NCBI GenBank assembly: GCA_964618895.1 | Contig: CAZUDO010000074.1 | Location: 1-27,416, forward strand | Reading direction: 5' to 3' | From: CAZUDO01 sp964618895 | GTDB taxonomy: Bacteria; Desulfobacterota; Binatia; DP-6 | Length of the DNA: 27,416 nucleotides | Shown here: positions 7,425-15,675 of the stretch, one piece after another | How positions within the stretch are numbered: the first letter of the stretch is position 1 | Layout: every line of letters starts with the position of its first letter | Position numbers and translations under genes: made by a program | The notes under the pieces: model-generated | Seen by the model: the letters and a program-made list of their open reading frames with translations, nothing else | Databases searched by the model: none | What the model was told of the DNA's origin: nothing

Positions 7425-7943
7425 ATGCGAAGAGCCTCGGTGGGTAGCGTGCTTGCTTGTCTGTTCGTACTCGCGCCGGCCGTTCCCGGATGGCCGCAAA
7501 GCAACGAGGGCGGCATCGAGTCCGACCGCCGCAACGAGAAGATCGTGCGCCAGCTCTACGACGAGTTCACGACGGTGTGGAACCATCACGACGTCAAGGC
7601 GCTGGCCGGCATGTGGGCGATCGACGGCGACCAGCTCGAGCCCGACGGCACGTTCGTGAAGGGCCGGGACGCGATCGGGAAGCTGCTCACGCGGCAGCAC
7701 GAGACCGTCTTCAAGAACTCGGAGCTGCACCTCGACATCAACGACGTCTGGTTCCTCGGCGGCGGGGACATCGCCCTGGTCGACGGCGGCTACCAGCTGT
7801 CCGGCGCCGTCATGCCCGACGGCGCGGCGCTGCCGACCCGCCGGGGGCATTACACCTCGGTCCTCCTGCACGAGAACGGTCGTTGGTGGATCGCTGCCAG
7901 CCGCCTCATGATCCCGGCAGGGTTGCCCTACAAGCGTCCGTAG
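7425..7943 (+). CDS. Exported SnoaL-like / DUF4440-type (SgcJ/EcaC) protein
   Basis: 172 residues, with GGGAGG (7412-7417) 7 nt before the ATG. Residues 1-25 form a signal peptide ending near GWPQS. The rest fits the NTF2-like cone fold: an N-terminal helix (EKIVRQLYDEFTTVWNHHD), the segment MWAIDGDQLEPDGTFVKGRDAI, central strands containing the LHLDINDVWFLGGGDIALVDG motif, and a terminal ENGRWWIAASRLM strand. These are hallmarks of SgcJ/EcaC/DUF4440 proteins, which bind small ligands and occasionally catalyse isomerisation. A signal peptide is common in this subgroup. The M20 peptidase gene starts one base after its stop, so the two are likely co-transcribed. Confidence 0.85.
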   Translation: MRRASVGSVLACLFVLAPAVPGWPQSNEGGIESDRRNEKIVRQLYDEFTTVWNHHDVKALAGMWAIDGDQLEPDGTFVKGRDAIGKLLTRQHETVFKNSELHLDINDVWFLGGGDIALVDGGYQLSGAVMPDGAALPTRRGHYTSVLLHENGRWWIAASRLMIPAGLPYKRP

Positions 7944-7944
7944 C

Positions 7945-9369
7945 GTGGGAGCGTACCCGGCGTCACCCGCCCTGCGACCCGTACTCGTGGTCCTTCTCCT
8001 GGCGCGCGCGGCGGGCGCCGGGTCGGTTGACTACGACGCGCTGGCGCGCTCGGCCCGCGGGTTGCTCGACCGCCTGGTGGCGGCCGATACGACCAACCCC
8101 CCCGGGAACGAGGCGCGGGCGGTGGCGCTCGGCGTCGAGCGACTGCGCGCCGCGGACATTCCCTTCGAGGTCACCACGTTCGCTCCCGGGCGCGAGAACC
8201 TGGTGGCGCGCCTGCGCGGCGACGGGTCGGCGGGCGGTCCCTTGCTCCTGCTCGCCCATATCGACGTGGTGGGTACGACCGGGCAGCAGTGGACGAGTGA
8301 CCCGCGCCGGGTGGTCGAGCAGGACGGCTATCTGGTCGGGCGGGGCGTCAGCGATGACCTCGGCATGGCGGCGGTCGCGCTCGAGGTGTTCGTGGCCGTC
8401 AAGCGTGCCGGGGTGCCGCTCCGGCGCGACCTGATCCTGGCCTGGACCGGGGACGAGGAGTCGGGTGGGGGCGGCGTGCGGTGGTTGCTGGCCAACCGCC
8501 CGGAGTCGATCCGGGCCGAGATCGCGCTCAACGAGGGTGGCGGGCCGCGGACCGACGACGCGGGCGCCGTGCGTCGGATCGCCCTGCAGACCGCAGAGAA
8601 AACGTACCAGGATTTCGTGCTGACGGCGCACGGATCGACCGGGCATTCGTCGATGCCGCTGGCCGACAACGCCATCACCCGCTTGGCACGAGCGCTCGTG
8701 CGGCTGGGCGAGCACCGCTTCCCGCCGCGTCTCCTGCCCGTGACCCGGGCGTACCTGGTGGCGCGTGCCGCCGACGAGCCCGACGCGCTCGCGGACGCGC
8801 TCCGCCGGGTGGCGGCGGCCTCCGGCGACCTGCCGGCCGATGCGCTGGCCGTCCTCGAGCAGAAGCCGGAGCTGATGGCGATCCTGCGCACCACCTGCGT
8901 GGCGACGCTGCTGGCGGGCGGCACACGCGCCAACGCCCTGCCGGCCGAAGCGACGGCCACCGTCAATTGCCGCATCCTGCCCGAGGAGCGCGTCGAGGAC
9001 GTGCAACGCACGCTCACCGAGGTGGTGGGCGATGCCGGCATCGAGCTCCGTCCGACGACCGAGTTCGGCTGGGGCCAGCCAGCGACGCTCGACGGCCCGG
9101 TCCCGGAGGCGGTGCGGACGGTGGCGGATGCGCTCTGGCCCGGCGTCTCCGTCATCCCCATCATGTCGACGGGTGCCACCGACTCGCGCTTTCTGCGCGC
9201 CCGGGGGGTGGCGGCCTACGGCCTCGGGCCGATCCCCATGGCGGAAGCGGATGTGCGCCGCGCACACGGGATCGACGAGCGCATTCCCGCCGCTGGCCTG
9301 CGGCCGGGGGTCGAGTTCTTCTACCGGCTGGTGATGGCGCTCGCCGGGCCGGCATCCCCGGCCGAGTAG
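7945..9369 (+). CDS. M20-family metallopeptidase, exported
   Basis: 474 residues from a GTG one base after the previous stop. Residues 9-26 are a hydrophobic export signal. M20 motifs are complete: AHIDVVG (104-110, metal His105 and catalytic-helper Asp107), GRGVSDDLG (132-140, bridging Asp), TGDEESGGG (168-176, catalytic Glu followed by metal Glu), the small dimerisation/lid domain beginning near TAHGSTGHSS, and a C-terminal AHGIDE that should supply the last metal His. Predicted di-zinc hydrolase cleaving a dipeptide, N-acyl amino acid or similar amide outside the cytoplasm. The length resembles PM20D1/carboxypeptidase-type members more than the shorter DapE/ArgE. Substrate unknown. Confidence 0.9.
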   Translation: MGAYPASPALRPVLVVLLLARAAGAGSVDYDALARSARGLLDRLVAADTTNPPGNEARAVALGVERLRAADIPFEVTTFAPGRENLVARLRGDGSAGGPLLLLAHIDVVGTTGQQWTSDPRRVVEQDGYLVGRGVSDDLGMAAVALEVFVAVKRAGVPLRRDLILAWTGDEESGGGGVRWLLANRPESIRAEIALNEGGGPRTDDAGAVRRIALQTAEKTYQDFVLTAHGSTGHSSMPLADNAITRLARALVRLGEHRFPPRLLPVTRAYLVARAADEPDALADALRRVAAASGDLPADALAVLEQKPELMAILRTTCVATLLAGGTRANALPAEATATVNCRILPEERVEDVQRTLTEVVGDAGIELRPTTEFGWGQPATLDGPVPEAVRTVADALWPGVSVIPIMSTGATDSRFLRARGVAAYGLGPIPMAEADVRRAHGIDERIPAAGLRPGVEFFYRLVMALAGPASPAE

Positions 9370-9428
9370 TCGAGGTCGCCCACCTCAAGTCTCGCGGCCG
9401 GTCGGTCGACAAGACGGCGAGGGGGCGG

Positions 9429-11768
9429 GTGTCGACGGGTGTCAGAGCTTTGACGCGTGCGCCGGTCGGGACCCGGCCGGACACGACGGCGGCCGCGCCG
9501 CCAGACCTGCTGGTGGCCCGCGTCCGGCTTGCGCTGCAGCTCGGCGTGGTGTCGACGACCGGCTTCGCGGTGGCCGACGCGATCCTGCTGCATCCGCATC
9601 TCGGGACGCTGTATCTCATCAAAGCCGTCCAGGTGGCGCTCATCGCGACCCTGTGGCGCTTGCTAAACGGGCCGCGGCGGACGGATCCCGTCCTGGTCGG
9701 GAGCGTCGCCGTCGCCAGCTACTATCTCACTTCCGCGCTGTCGGGCGTGGTGGTTGGCGACAGCACGACCACCGGGGTGTTGGTGGTCGTCTGCGCCGTG
9801 GGCACGGCCGTGCTCCTCCCCTGGGGCATACGGGCACAGTTGGCGAGCGCCCTCGTGGGCATGCTCCTGCTGCTCGGCAACGTGATGCTCGTGCACGGAC
9901 ACGTGGGCGGGGTGAGGGCGTATCCAAACGTCATGCTCGCGGTGGCCGCCGGGGCGTCGGTGTGGCTGGCGCACGCGCTCGCGCGCCACGAGCGGACCCG
10001 GGCACGACTCGAAGCGGAACGGGAGACATCGCACCGGCTCCTGGAGGCGATCCATCGCATCCAGTCGCGCTTCATCGCCGAGGCGGAGCCGCGCGTGGTC
10101 TACGAGGAGCTCCTGGCGAGCCTGCTGGCGGCGACGGGGAGCGCGTACGGCTTCGTCGGCGAAGTGCACACCGACCCCGACGGCCAGCCGTACCTGAAGA
10201 CGGTCGCGATCACGAACATCGCCTGGGACGAGGACACCCGCGCCCTCTACGACCGGTTGGCGGAGGGCGGGCTCGCGTTCCGCAACCTGCGCACGCTGTT
10301 CGGCGCCGTGCTGACGACCGGTCAGCCGGTGATCGCGAACACGCCCGCGACCGACCCGCGCGCCGGCGGGCTTCCGCCCGCGCATCCTTCCCTCGACGCG
10401 TTCCTCGGTGTGCCGCTCCACCACGGGGCCAATTTGGTGGGCATGGCCGGGATCGCCAACCGGGCGGGCGGCTACGACGCGCGCCTGGTGGAATGGCTCC
10501 AACCCCTGCTCACGACCGCCGCCGCGATCGTCGAGGCGCACGCGCACGTGCGGGAGCGGTGGCGGGCGGAGGCCGAGCGCACCGAGGCGGCGGCGGTGTC
10601 GGCGGCGCTCGCACGCGTCGGCGAGGTGCTGATCTCTTCGCTCGACGCGCCGATGCTGCTCGAGCGTCTGTGTCGAGTGGCGGGCGAGGTGCTCGAGTGC
10701 GACGTGAGCTGCACGTTCCTGCAGCAGCCGGCCGAGGACGTCTTCCTCCCGGTCGCGGGCGCGGGGACGGCCGGTGCCGGGGGGCTGCCGGCCCTCCGCT
10801 TCCCGCGTGCCCGCATGGCGAGGTTCCTTGCCCGCCTCACGACCGACACCGTGGTCGAGATCCCCGATGCACCCACGGCGGTCGGGCCCCGCCCGCGTCT
10901 GTGCATGGCGCTCCGCCGTGGTGACGAGGTGATCGGTGTGCAGGTGGTCGGCTGCCGCGATGGGGGCGCTCCGTTCTCCGACCAGCAGCGGCGCATCGCC
11001 CACGGGGTGGCGCAGCTGGCCTCGATGGTGCTGGCGCACGCGCGCCTGGTCGAGGAGGTGGCGCAGGTGAGCCGTCTCAAGACCCAGTTCGTCTCGACCA
11101 TGTCGCACGAACTGCGCACGCCGCTGCACGTGATGCTCGGCTACGCCGAGTTGGCGGCCGACGACGGCATGGGCACCGCCGAGCGGCGCGAGGCGCTGGC
11201 CAAGGTCGAGGCGGCCGGACAGCAGCTGCTCGAGCTGATCGAGAGCACGCTTGCCGTCGGGCAGATCGAGGCCGGTCGCGATGCGCCCGCCGTCGAGCAG
11301 GTCGCGCTGGACTCGTTCTGGCGCATGCTCGGCGACGGCTGCGCGCAGCTCCGGCGCCCCGACGCGGTGACCCTCGAATGGGCGCAGGAGGTCCCTGCCG
11401 TCACCCTCCTGACCGATGCGAAGAAGCTGACGGCGATCGTCCGCAATCTGGTCGGGAATGCGCTCAAGTTCACGCCCGCCGGGCGGGTGGCGGTGACGGC
11501 CGCGCTCGACGGCGACACGCTCGTGGTGCGGGTCGCGGACACCGGGATCGGCATCCGGCCCGAGAGCCAGGAGGCCATCTTCGAGATGTTCCGCCAGGGA
11601 GACCAGTCGGACACCCGGCGCTTCGAGGGGACGGGGGTCGGTCTCTACCTGGTGCGGCGCTTCGCCGAGCAGCTCGGCGGCACGGTCACCGTGGACAGCG
11701 CACCCGGGCGGGGGTCGGAGTTCGTCGTCCGGGTGCCGGCCGGGTCATCGGTGTCAGCGCGCGCGTAG
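9429..11768 (+). CDS. Membrane-bound sensor histidine kinase with two GAF-like domains
   Basis: 779 residues from GTG 9429, chosen because GAGGGG lies just upstream. Layout: about 30 polar residues; around five membrane helices between about 35 and 182; a short coiled coil 185-215; GAF-like domain about 220-370; second GAF-like domain about 395-535; HisKA with MSHELRTPL (His560); HATPase with NLVGNALKF (N box, 673-681), DTGIGI (G1, 704-709), FEMFRQGD (F box) and GTGVGLYLV (G2). All kinase motifs are intact. No receiver domain is present and no response regulator is adjacent, so its partner is elsewhere. The signal is unknown; GAF domains suggest a small ligand, light or redox cue. It faces the CYP gene tail-to-tail. 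Confidence 0.92.
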   Translation: MSTGVRALTRAPVGTRPDTTAAAPPDLLVARVRLALQLGVVSTTGFAVADAILLHPHLGTLYLIKAVQVALIATLWRLLNGPRRTDPVLVGSVAVASYYLTSALSGVVVGDSTTTGVLVVVCAVGTAVLLPWGIRAQLASALVGMLLLLGNVMLVHGHVGGVRAYPNVMLAVAAGASVWLAHALARHERTRARLEAERETSHRLLEAIHRIQSRFIAEAEPRVVYEELLASLLAATGSAYGFVGEVHTDPDGQPYLKTVAITNIAWDEDTRALYDRLAEGGLAFRNLRTLFGAVLTTGQPVIANTPATDPRAGGLPPAHPSLDAFLGVPLHHGANLVGMAGIANRAGGYDARLVEWLQPLLTTAAAIVEAHAHVRERWRAEAERTEAAAVSAALARVGEVLISSLDAPMLLERLCRVAGEVLECDVSCTFLQQPAEDVFLPVAGAGTAGAGGLPALRFPRARMARFLARLTTDTVVEIPDAPTAVGPRPRLCMALRRGDEVIGVQVVGCRDGGAPFSDQQRRIAHGVAQLASMVLAHARLVEEVAQVSRLKTQFVSTMSHELRTPLHVMLGYAELAADDGMGTAERREALAKVEAAGQQLLELIESTLAVGQIEAGRDAPAVEQVALDSFWRMLGDGCAQLRRPDAVTLEWAQEVPAVTLLTDAKKLTAIVRNLVGNALKFTPAGRVAVTAALDGDTLVVRVADTGIGIRPESQEAIFEMFRQGDQSDTRRFEGTGVGLYLVRRFAEQLGGTVTVDSAPGRGSEFVVRVPAGSSVSARA

Positions 11769-11888
11769 CCACGCGAGGATGGCGGCCCGATCGGCGTCGA
11801 GCGCGGGGGGCGCGCGGTGGCGGGTCGGCTCCAGCACGTCGGCGAGCTTCACGGGATTACCGGCGACGTACAGGGTGCCGATGGCCGG
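11754..11888 (-). pseudogene. Remnant resembling the C-terminus of a CaiB/BaiF CoA-transferase
   Basis: Directly after the CYP stop (TGA, 11891-11889) and in the same frame, 44 sense codons run to a TGA at 11756-11754. They contain GTLYVAGNPVKLAD and PPALDADRAAILAWL. The GNPVKL strand followed by a PP-x-LG/D-x-D-x-x-xIL-x-WL tail is the pattern I know from the extreme C-terminus of family III (CaiB/BaiF) CoA-transferases. No start codon or catalytic part (the conserved Asp lies far upstream in that family) is present. It overlaps the last 15 bases of the kinase gene on the other strand. Most likely the leftover of a gene replaced or deleted next to the CYP; a readthrough extension of the CYP is less likely. 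Confidence 0.55.
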
Positions 11889-13073
11889 TCATCCGATTGC
11901 TGCCGGCGCGAATTGGATCGGGACGCGGGCGTAGCCGCGCACGTTGGGCGAGTGCACGCGGGTGAGCCCTGCGGTGTCGATTGTGTACTCGGGCACGCGG
12001 GCGAGGAACTCCTCCAGTGCCACGCGGCCTTCCAGGCGTGCCAGCGACGCCCCGAGGCAGAAGTGGATGCCGACGCCGAAGGCGAGGTGCTCGGCCGGCG
12101 CCCGGGTCACGTCGAACTCGTCGGCGTGTGGGATGGCGCGCTCGTCGCGATTGGCAGACCCGACCAGGAGCAGCACGCGCGCACCGGTCGGGATGGTATG
12201 CCCGTGGAGCGCCACGTCGCGCGTGGCGGTACGCGCGAGCATCTGGGTGGAATTGTCGAAGCGGACGACTTCTTCGACGGCGGCGGCAATGCGTCCCGGC
12301 TCGCGGGCGAGGAGCGCCCGTTGCGCGGGATGGCGGTCGAGAAGGACGATCGCGTTGCCGAGCATCTTGGTGGTGGTCTCGTTGCCGGCGATGACGAGCA
12401 GGAAGCAGAAGCCGATGATCTCCTCGTCGGCGAGGCGCTCGCCGTCCACGTCGGCCGCGAGCAGCGCGCTCACCAGGTCGTCGATGGGCTGCCGGCGGCG
12501 GCGGGCGATCACGTCGGTGAAGTAGCGGATCATGTTGGCCGAGCCCTCGAGCCCTTGGCGCGGGATGGTCGACTGCCCCGGCTCGCGGTGGAGGAGTGCG
12601 TCCGACCAGCCGCGCAACAGGTCCTGGTCTTCGGGCGGGACGCCGATCAGCGTCGAGATGACGTCCATCGGCAGCTTGGCCGAGAACTCGGTGATGAAGT
12701 CGCCGTGCCCGCGCGCCAGCAGCGGTGCCAGCCACTTGCGGGACAGGGCACGCACGTCGCCCTCCATCTCGGCGACGCGCCGCGGGGTGAACCCCTTGCT
12801 GACCAGGCGGCGGAGCTTCGCCTGGCGCGGCGGGTCCATGGCGATGATCATGGGGATGTGGAGCGTCGTGGCACGCTCGAGCGCCACGCCCTCGGCCGAC
12901 GAATACGTCTGCCAGTCCTGCATCGCGGCGTGCACGTCGGCGAAGCGCGACAGCGCCCAGAACTGGCGCTCGGCGTTGTGGTACGCCGGCGCCTCGTCGC
13001 GCAGGCGGCGATAGGCGGGGTACGGGTCCTCGTGGATCTCGTAGGCGTAGGGGTCGTAGAGCGCGGGCGTCAT
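11889..13073 (-). CDS. Cytochrome P450 (bacterial class I type)
   Basis: 394 residues, a normal length for soluble bacterial CYPs, with the typical opening YDPYAYEIHEDPYPAYRRLR. The I-helix AGNETT (229-234) carries the oxygen-activating acid/Thr pair, the K-helix ExxR is Glu268-Arg271, and the heme loop is FGVGIHFCLG (332-341) with proximal Cys339. No membrane anchor. It needs a ferredoxin and ferredoxin reductase, neither of which is adjacent. Divergent from an acyl-CoA dehydrogenase/kinase pair (87 bp between starts), so joint regulation and a role in hydroxylating a lipid, steroid or terpenoid acid upstream of those enzymes is plausible but unproven. Followed in frame by a CoA-transferase-like remnant. 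No clear ribosome site. Confidence 0.93.
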   Translation of the reverse strand: MTPALYDPYAYEIHEDPYPAYRRLRDEAPAYHNAERQFWALSRFADVHAAMQDWQTYSSAEGVALERATTLHIPMIIAMDPPRQAKLRRLVSKGFTPRRVAEMEGDVRALSRKWLAPLLARGHGDFITEFSAKLPMDVISTLIGVPPEDQDLLRGWSDALLHREPGQSTIPRQGLEGSANMIRYFTDVIARRRRQPIDDLVSALLAADVDGERLADEEIIGFCFLLVIAGNETTTKMLGNAIVLLDRHPAQRALLAREPGRIAAAVEEVVRFDNSTQMLARTATRDVALHGHTIPTGARVLLLVGSANRDERAIPHADEFDVTRAPAEHLAFGVGIHFCLGASLARLEGRVALEEFLARVPEYTIDTAGLTRVHSPNVRGYARVPIQFAPAAIG

Positions 13074-13160
13074 GGCAGCGGCGATATTGCCACTGGGACG
13101 CCCGCGCGCGCCAGCGCCCGGTGATTGAATCCACGCCGGCCTTCGCGCTATGCGCTCCGC
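13074..13160. promoter_or_regulatory. Short divergent promoter region, CYP / acyl-CoA dehydrogenase
   Basis: Only 87 bp lie between the two start codons, so both promoters overlap here. GGCGATATTGCC (13080-13091) is an almost perfect 12-bp palindrome (10 of 12) close to the CYP start and the most obvious operator candidate. No convincing -35/-10 pair could be assigned. Confidence 0.35.
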
Positions 13161-14465
13161 ATGGCGTGGGATTTCTCGACCGAGCCCGAGTTCCAGGCCG
13201 AGCTCGACTGGATGGCCCGCTTCGTGCGCGAGGAGGTCGAGCCCATCGACCTGCTGTTCGGCGAGCCGGGCGCGCCCTACGACCCGACGCTGGTCGCCGC
13301 GCGTCGCATCACGGCCCCGCTCAAGGATGAGGTGAAGCGCCGTGGGCTGTGGGCCTGTCACCTGGGCCCCGAGCTGGGCGGGAAGGGGTTCGGCCAGGTG
13401 AAGCTGACGCTCATGAACGAGCTCCTCGGCCGCTCCATGTGGGCGCCGAGCGTGTTCGGTTGCCAGGCACCCGATTCGGGCAATGCCGAGATCCTGGCGC
13501 ACTACGGCACCGCCGAGCAGAAAGCGCGCTTCCTGCAGCCGCTGCTCGACGGCGACATCGTGTCGGGGTTCTCCATGACCGAGCCGCACGGCGGGGCGGA
13601 TCCCAAGGTGTTCACCACCCGCGCCGTGCGCGACGGTGACGACTGGGTGCTGACCGGCCACAAGTGGTTCTCGTCGAACGCCCGCTACGCCGCCTTCCTG
13701 ATCGTCATGGCGGTCACCGACCCGAGCGTGAGCCCGTACGAGGGCATGTCGATGTTCCTCGTCCCGACCGACACCCCCGGGGTGAAGATCGTCCGCAACA
13801 CCGGCCTCATGGGCGAGCCGGAGGGGCATGGCTCGCACGCCTACATCCACTACGACGGGGTGCGCGTGCCGGCGTCGGGACTCCTCGGCCGGCCGGGCGC
13901 TGCCTTCGAGATCGCGCAGACGCGCCTCTCGGGCGGCCGCATCCATCACGCCATGCGCACCGTCGGCATGTGCCGGAAGGCGTTCGACATGATGTGCGAG
14001 CGGGTCCTCAGCCGCGAGACCCAGGGCTCGCGCCTGGCCGAGAAGCAGATGGTGCAGGGCTACGTCGCCGACTCGTGGGCCGAGTTGCAGCAGTTCCGGC
14101 TGTTGGTCCTGCACACGGCGTGGCTGATCGACCGGGGCGAGAAACGCCAGGCGCGCACGCAGATCGCCGCCGTCAAGGTGGCCACCGCCAAGGTCATCCA
14201 CGACATCGTCTACCGCGCCATGCACGTCCACGGGGCCCTCGGCGTGTCCAACGAGATGCCGCTCGGCGCCATGTGGATGGCCGCGCCCGTGTTCGGCATC
14301 GCCGACGGACCGACCGAGGTGCACACGGTGACGGTGGCCAAGATGGTCCTGCGCGACTACCAGCCGGCGCCGGGGCTTTTTCCGACCGAGCACCTGCCCA
14401 CCCGGCGCGCCGAGGCGCGGAAGAAGTTCGCGCATCTCCTCGACCTGGAGGTGGAAAACCTGTGA
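13161..14465 (+). CDS. Acyl-CoA dehydrogenase family protein, ACAD10/11-like
   Basis: 434 residues from ATG 13161 (MAWDFSTEPEF), chosen over upstream in-frame TTG codons because the family opens this way. The FAD/substrate segment FSMTEPHGGADP is at 137-148, and GHKWFSSNA (166-174) follows. The C-terminal segment IADGPTEVH (380-388) places Asp where ordinary acyl-CoA dehydrogenases have the catalytic Glu of YEGT. ADGP[DT]EVH is the pattern I associate with ACAD10/ACAD11 and Pseudomonas LvaC, which process phosphorylated 4-hydroxyacyl-CoA to an enoyl/3-hydroxyacyl-CoA rather than doing classical alpha,beta-oxidation. The next gene, an APH-type kinase overlapping by 4 bp, is the expected partner. 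Cytoplasmic; no signal peptide. The short divergent region with the CYP suggests shared control. Confidence 0.92.
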   Translation: MAWDFSTEPEFQAELDWMARFVREEVEPIDLLFGEPGAPYDPTLVAARRITAPLKDEVKRRGLWACHLGPELGGKGFGQVKLTLMNELLGRSMWAPSVFGCQAPDSGNAEILAHYGTAEQKARFLQPLLDGDIVSGFSMTEPHGGADPKVFTTRAVRDGDDWVLTGHKWFSSNARYAAFLIVMAVTDPSVSPYEGMSMFLVPTDTPGVKIVRNTGLMGEPEGHGSHAYIHYDGVRVPASGLLGRPGAAFEIAQTRLSGGRIHHAMRTVGMCRKAFDMMCERVLSRETQGSRLAEKQMVQGYVADSWAELQQFRLLVLHTAWLIDRGEKRQARTQIAAVKVATAKVIHDIVYRAMHVHGALGVSNEMPLGAMWMAAPVFGIADGPTEVHTVTVAKMVLRDYQPAPGLFPTEHLPTRRAEARKKFAHLLDLEVENL

Positions 14466-15511
14466 CGACGACGCCCGCCCTGGACGGCCTGCTCGACGTG
14501 CCCCGCCTGACGGCGTGGCTGGACACGCATCTGCCCGCGCTCGGCAGCGGGCCGCTCACCGTCACGCGTGTGAAGGGCGCGGGCGCTTCGAACGAGATCT
14601 TCACGCTCGCGCGCGGCGGCGAGACGGTGGTGCTGCGCCGGCCGCCCAACCCGCCACGCGAGGCGAGCAACCGCATCATGGCGCGCGAGTACCGGGTGCT
14701 GCGCGCCCTCGACACCACCGCCGTTCCGCACGCGCGGCCGCTCGCCCTATGCGAGGATCCGGAGGTCGCCGGCGCCAGCTTCTACGTCATGGCGAAGATC
14801 GACGGCTTCACGCCCATGGACCCGCTGCCGGCGCCGTTCGACACCGACCCGGCCACGCGCCACCGCCTCGGCACCGAGCTGATCGACGCGCTCGCCGCGC
14901 TCGCCAACGTCGACTACCGTGCCGTCGGCCTGGACGACTTCGGCAAGCCCGACGGCTTCCTCACGCGCCAGGTGGAGCGCTGGCTCGGGCAGCTCGAGAC
15001 CTATCGCAGCCAGCCCGGCTACGAGGCGCGCACCATCCCCGGCCTGGAGACCGTGGCGCGCTGGCTCGAGGCGCACACGCCGCCCATGTCGCCGGCCGGC
15101 ATCCTGCACGGCGACTACCAGTTCATCAACGTGATGTTCCACCACGGTGCGCCGGCGCGTCTGGCCGCGATCGTCGACTGGGAGCAGGCGACCATCGGCG
15201 ACCCGCTGCTCGACCTGGGGTGGGTGCTGTCGGGCTGGAGCGACCCCGGCGAGCCGCTCGCACGCGGTAGCTACGTGCGCAAGCGCGACGGCCTCCCGAC
15301 CCGGCACGAGCTGGTCGAGCGCTACGCCGCGCGTACCGGGCGTGCCGTCGAGCACCTGGACTATTACGTCGTGCTCGCCAAGTTCAAGCTGGCGGCCCTG
15401 CTGGAGGGGCACTACGCGCGCGCGCTCGCCGGCAAGGGCGACCCCACGATGGGCAAGATCATGGGCGAGCTGGTGCTCGGCCTGATCGCGGACGCGGAAG
15501 CAATCATCTAG
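14462..15511 (+). CDS. APH-family phosphotransferase, kinase half of an ACAD10/11-type pair
   Basis: 349 residues from a GTG that overlaps the dehydrogenase stop (GTGA), i.e. translational coupling. Protein-kinase-like fold: Gly-rich loop GAGASNEIF (39-47), Lys/Arg strand LRRPP, catalytic loop LHGDYQFIN (215-223) with Asp218 and Asn223, and metal motif IVDWEQATIGDP (237-248). This is the aminoglycoside-phosphotransferase (Choline kinase/APH) clan, but the subgroup next to ACAD genes is not for drug resistance: in ACAD10/11 and in LvaA it phosphorylates the 4-hydroxyl of hydroxyacyl-CoA. Here the two activities are on separate polypeptides. No LvaB-like small protein is adjacent. Not a resistance gene by context. 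Confidence 0.9.
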   Translation: MTTTPALDGLLDVPRLTAWLDTHLPALGSGPLTVTRVKGAGASNEIFTLARGGETVVLRRPPNPPREASNRIMAREYRVLRALDTTAVPHARPLALCEDPEVAGASFYVMAKIDGFTPMDPLPAPFDTDPATRHRLGTELIDALAALANVDYRAVGLDDFGKPDGFLTRQVERWLGQLETYRSQPGYEARTIPGLETVARWLEAHTPPMSPAGILHGDYQFINVMFHHGAPARLAAIVDWEQATIGDPLLDLGWVLSGWSDPGEPLARGSYVRKRDGLPTRHELVERYAARTGRAVEHLDYYVVLAKFKLAALLEGHYARALAGKGDPTMGKIMGELVLGLIADAEAII

Positions 15512-15512
15512 C

Positions 15513-15537
15513 CGACTCGAGACTTCGTCTCGAGTCG
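15513..15537 (+). terminator. Strong hairpin after the dehydrogenase/kinase operon
   Basis: CGACTCGAGAC, loop TTC, GTCTCGAGTCG: a perfect 11-bp stem that begins one base after the stop codon. There is no U-run after it, so it may act as a 3'-end stabiliser or a Rho-aided terminator rather than a classic intrinsic terminator. Confidence 0.6.
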
Positions 15538-15539
15538 AG

Positions 15540-15603
15540 GGCGAGGGTGTTGCCTGGTGGAGAATGCGGGCGGCGAGGGTGGGGCCCGGTGGAGAAGGCG
15601 GGC
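15540..15603. repeat. Imperfect 32-bp tandem duplication
   Basis: Two adjacent 32-bp units (15540-15571 and 15572-15603) sharing 28 of 32 bases, both beginning GGCGAGGGTG and ending with a GCGGGC tail. Four substitutions and no indels separate them. Lies in the intergenic space between convergent operons; no coding potential seen. Confidence 0.8.
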
Positions 15604-15607
15604 GCCG

Positions 15608-15635
15608 TGCCGCGGCCGGCGGAGCCGGCGCGGCA
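15608..15635 (-). terminator. GC-rich hairpin downstream of the copper monooxygenase gene
   Basis: TGCCGCGGCCGGC, loop GGA, GCCGGCGCGGCA: a 12-bp stem with a single bulged G. It lies 40 bp after the stop of the minus-strand gene ending at 15676 and could end transcription from that side. There is no T-run on either flank. Confidence 0.4.
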
Positions 15636-15675
15636 GACTGGTCGGACCGTCAGGTGTCGCGGTCGTCGGGTCTAG

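Noticed and set aside
14462..15511. Aminoglycoside resistance phosphotransferase
   Set aside because: Fold and HGD motif are shared with APH enzymes, but the 4-bp overlap with an ACAD10/11-like gene points to hydroxyacyl-CoA metabolism.
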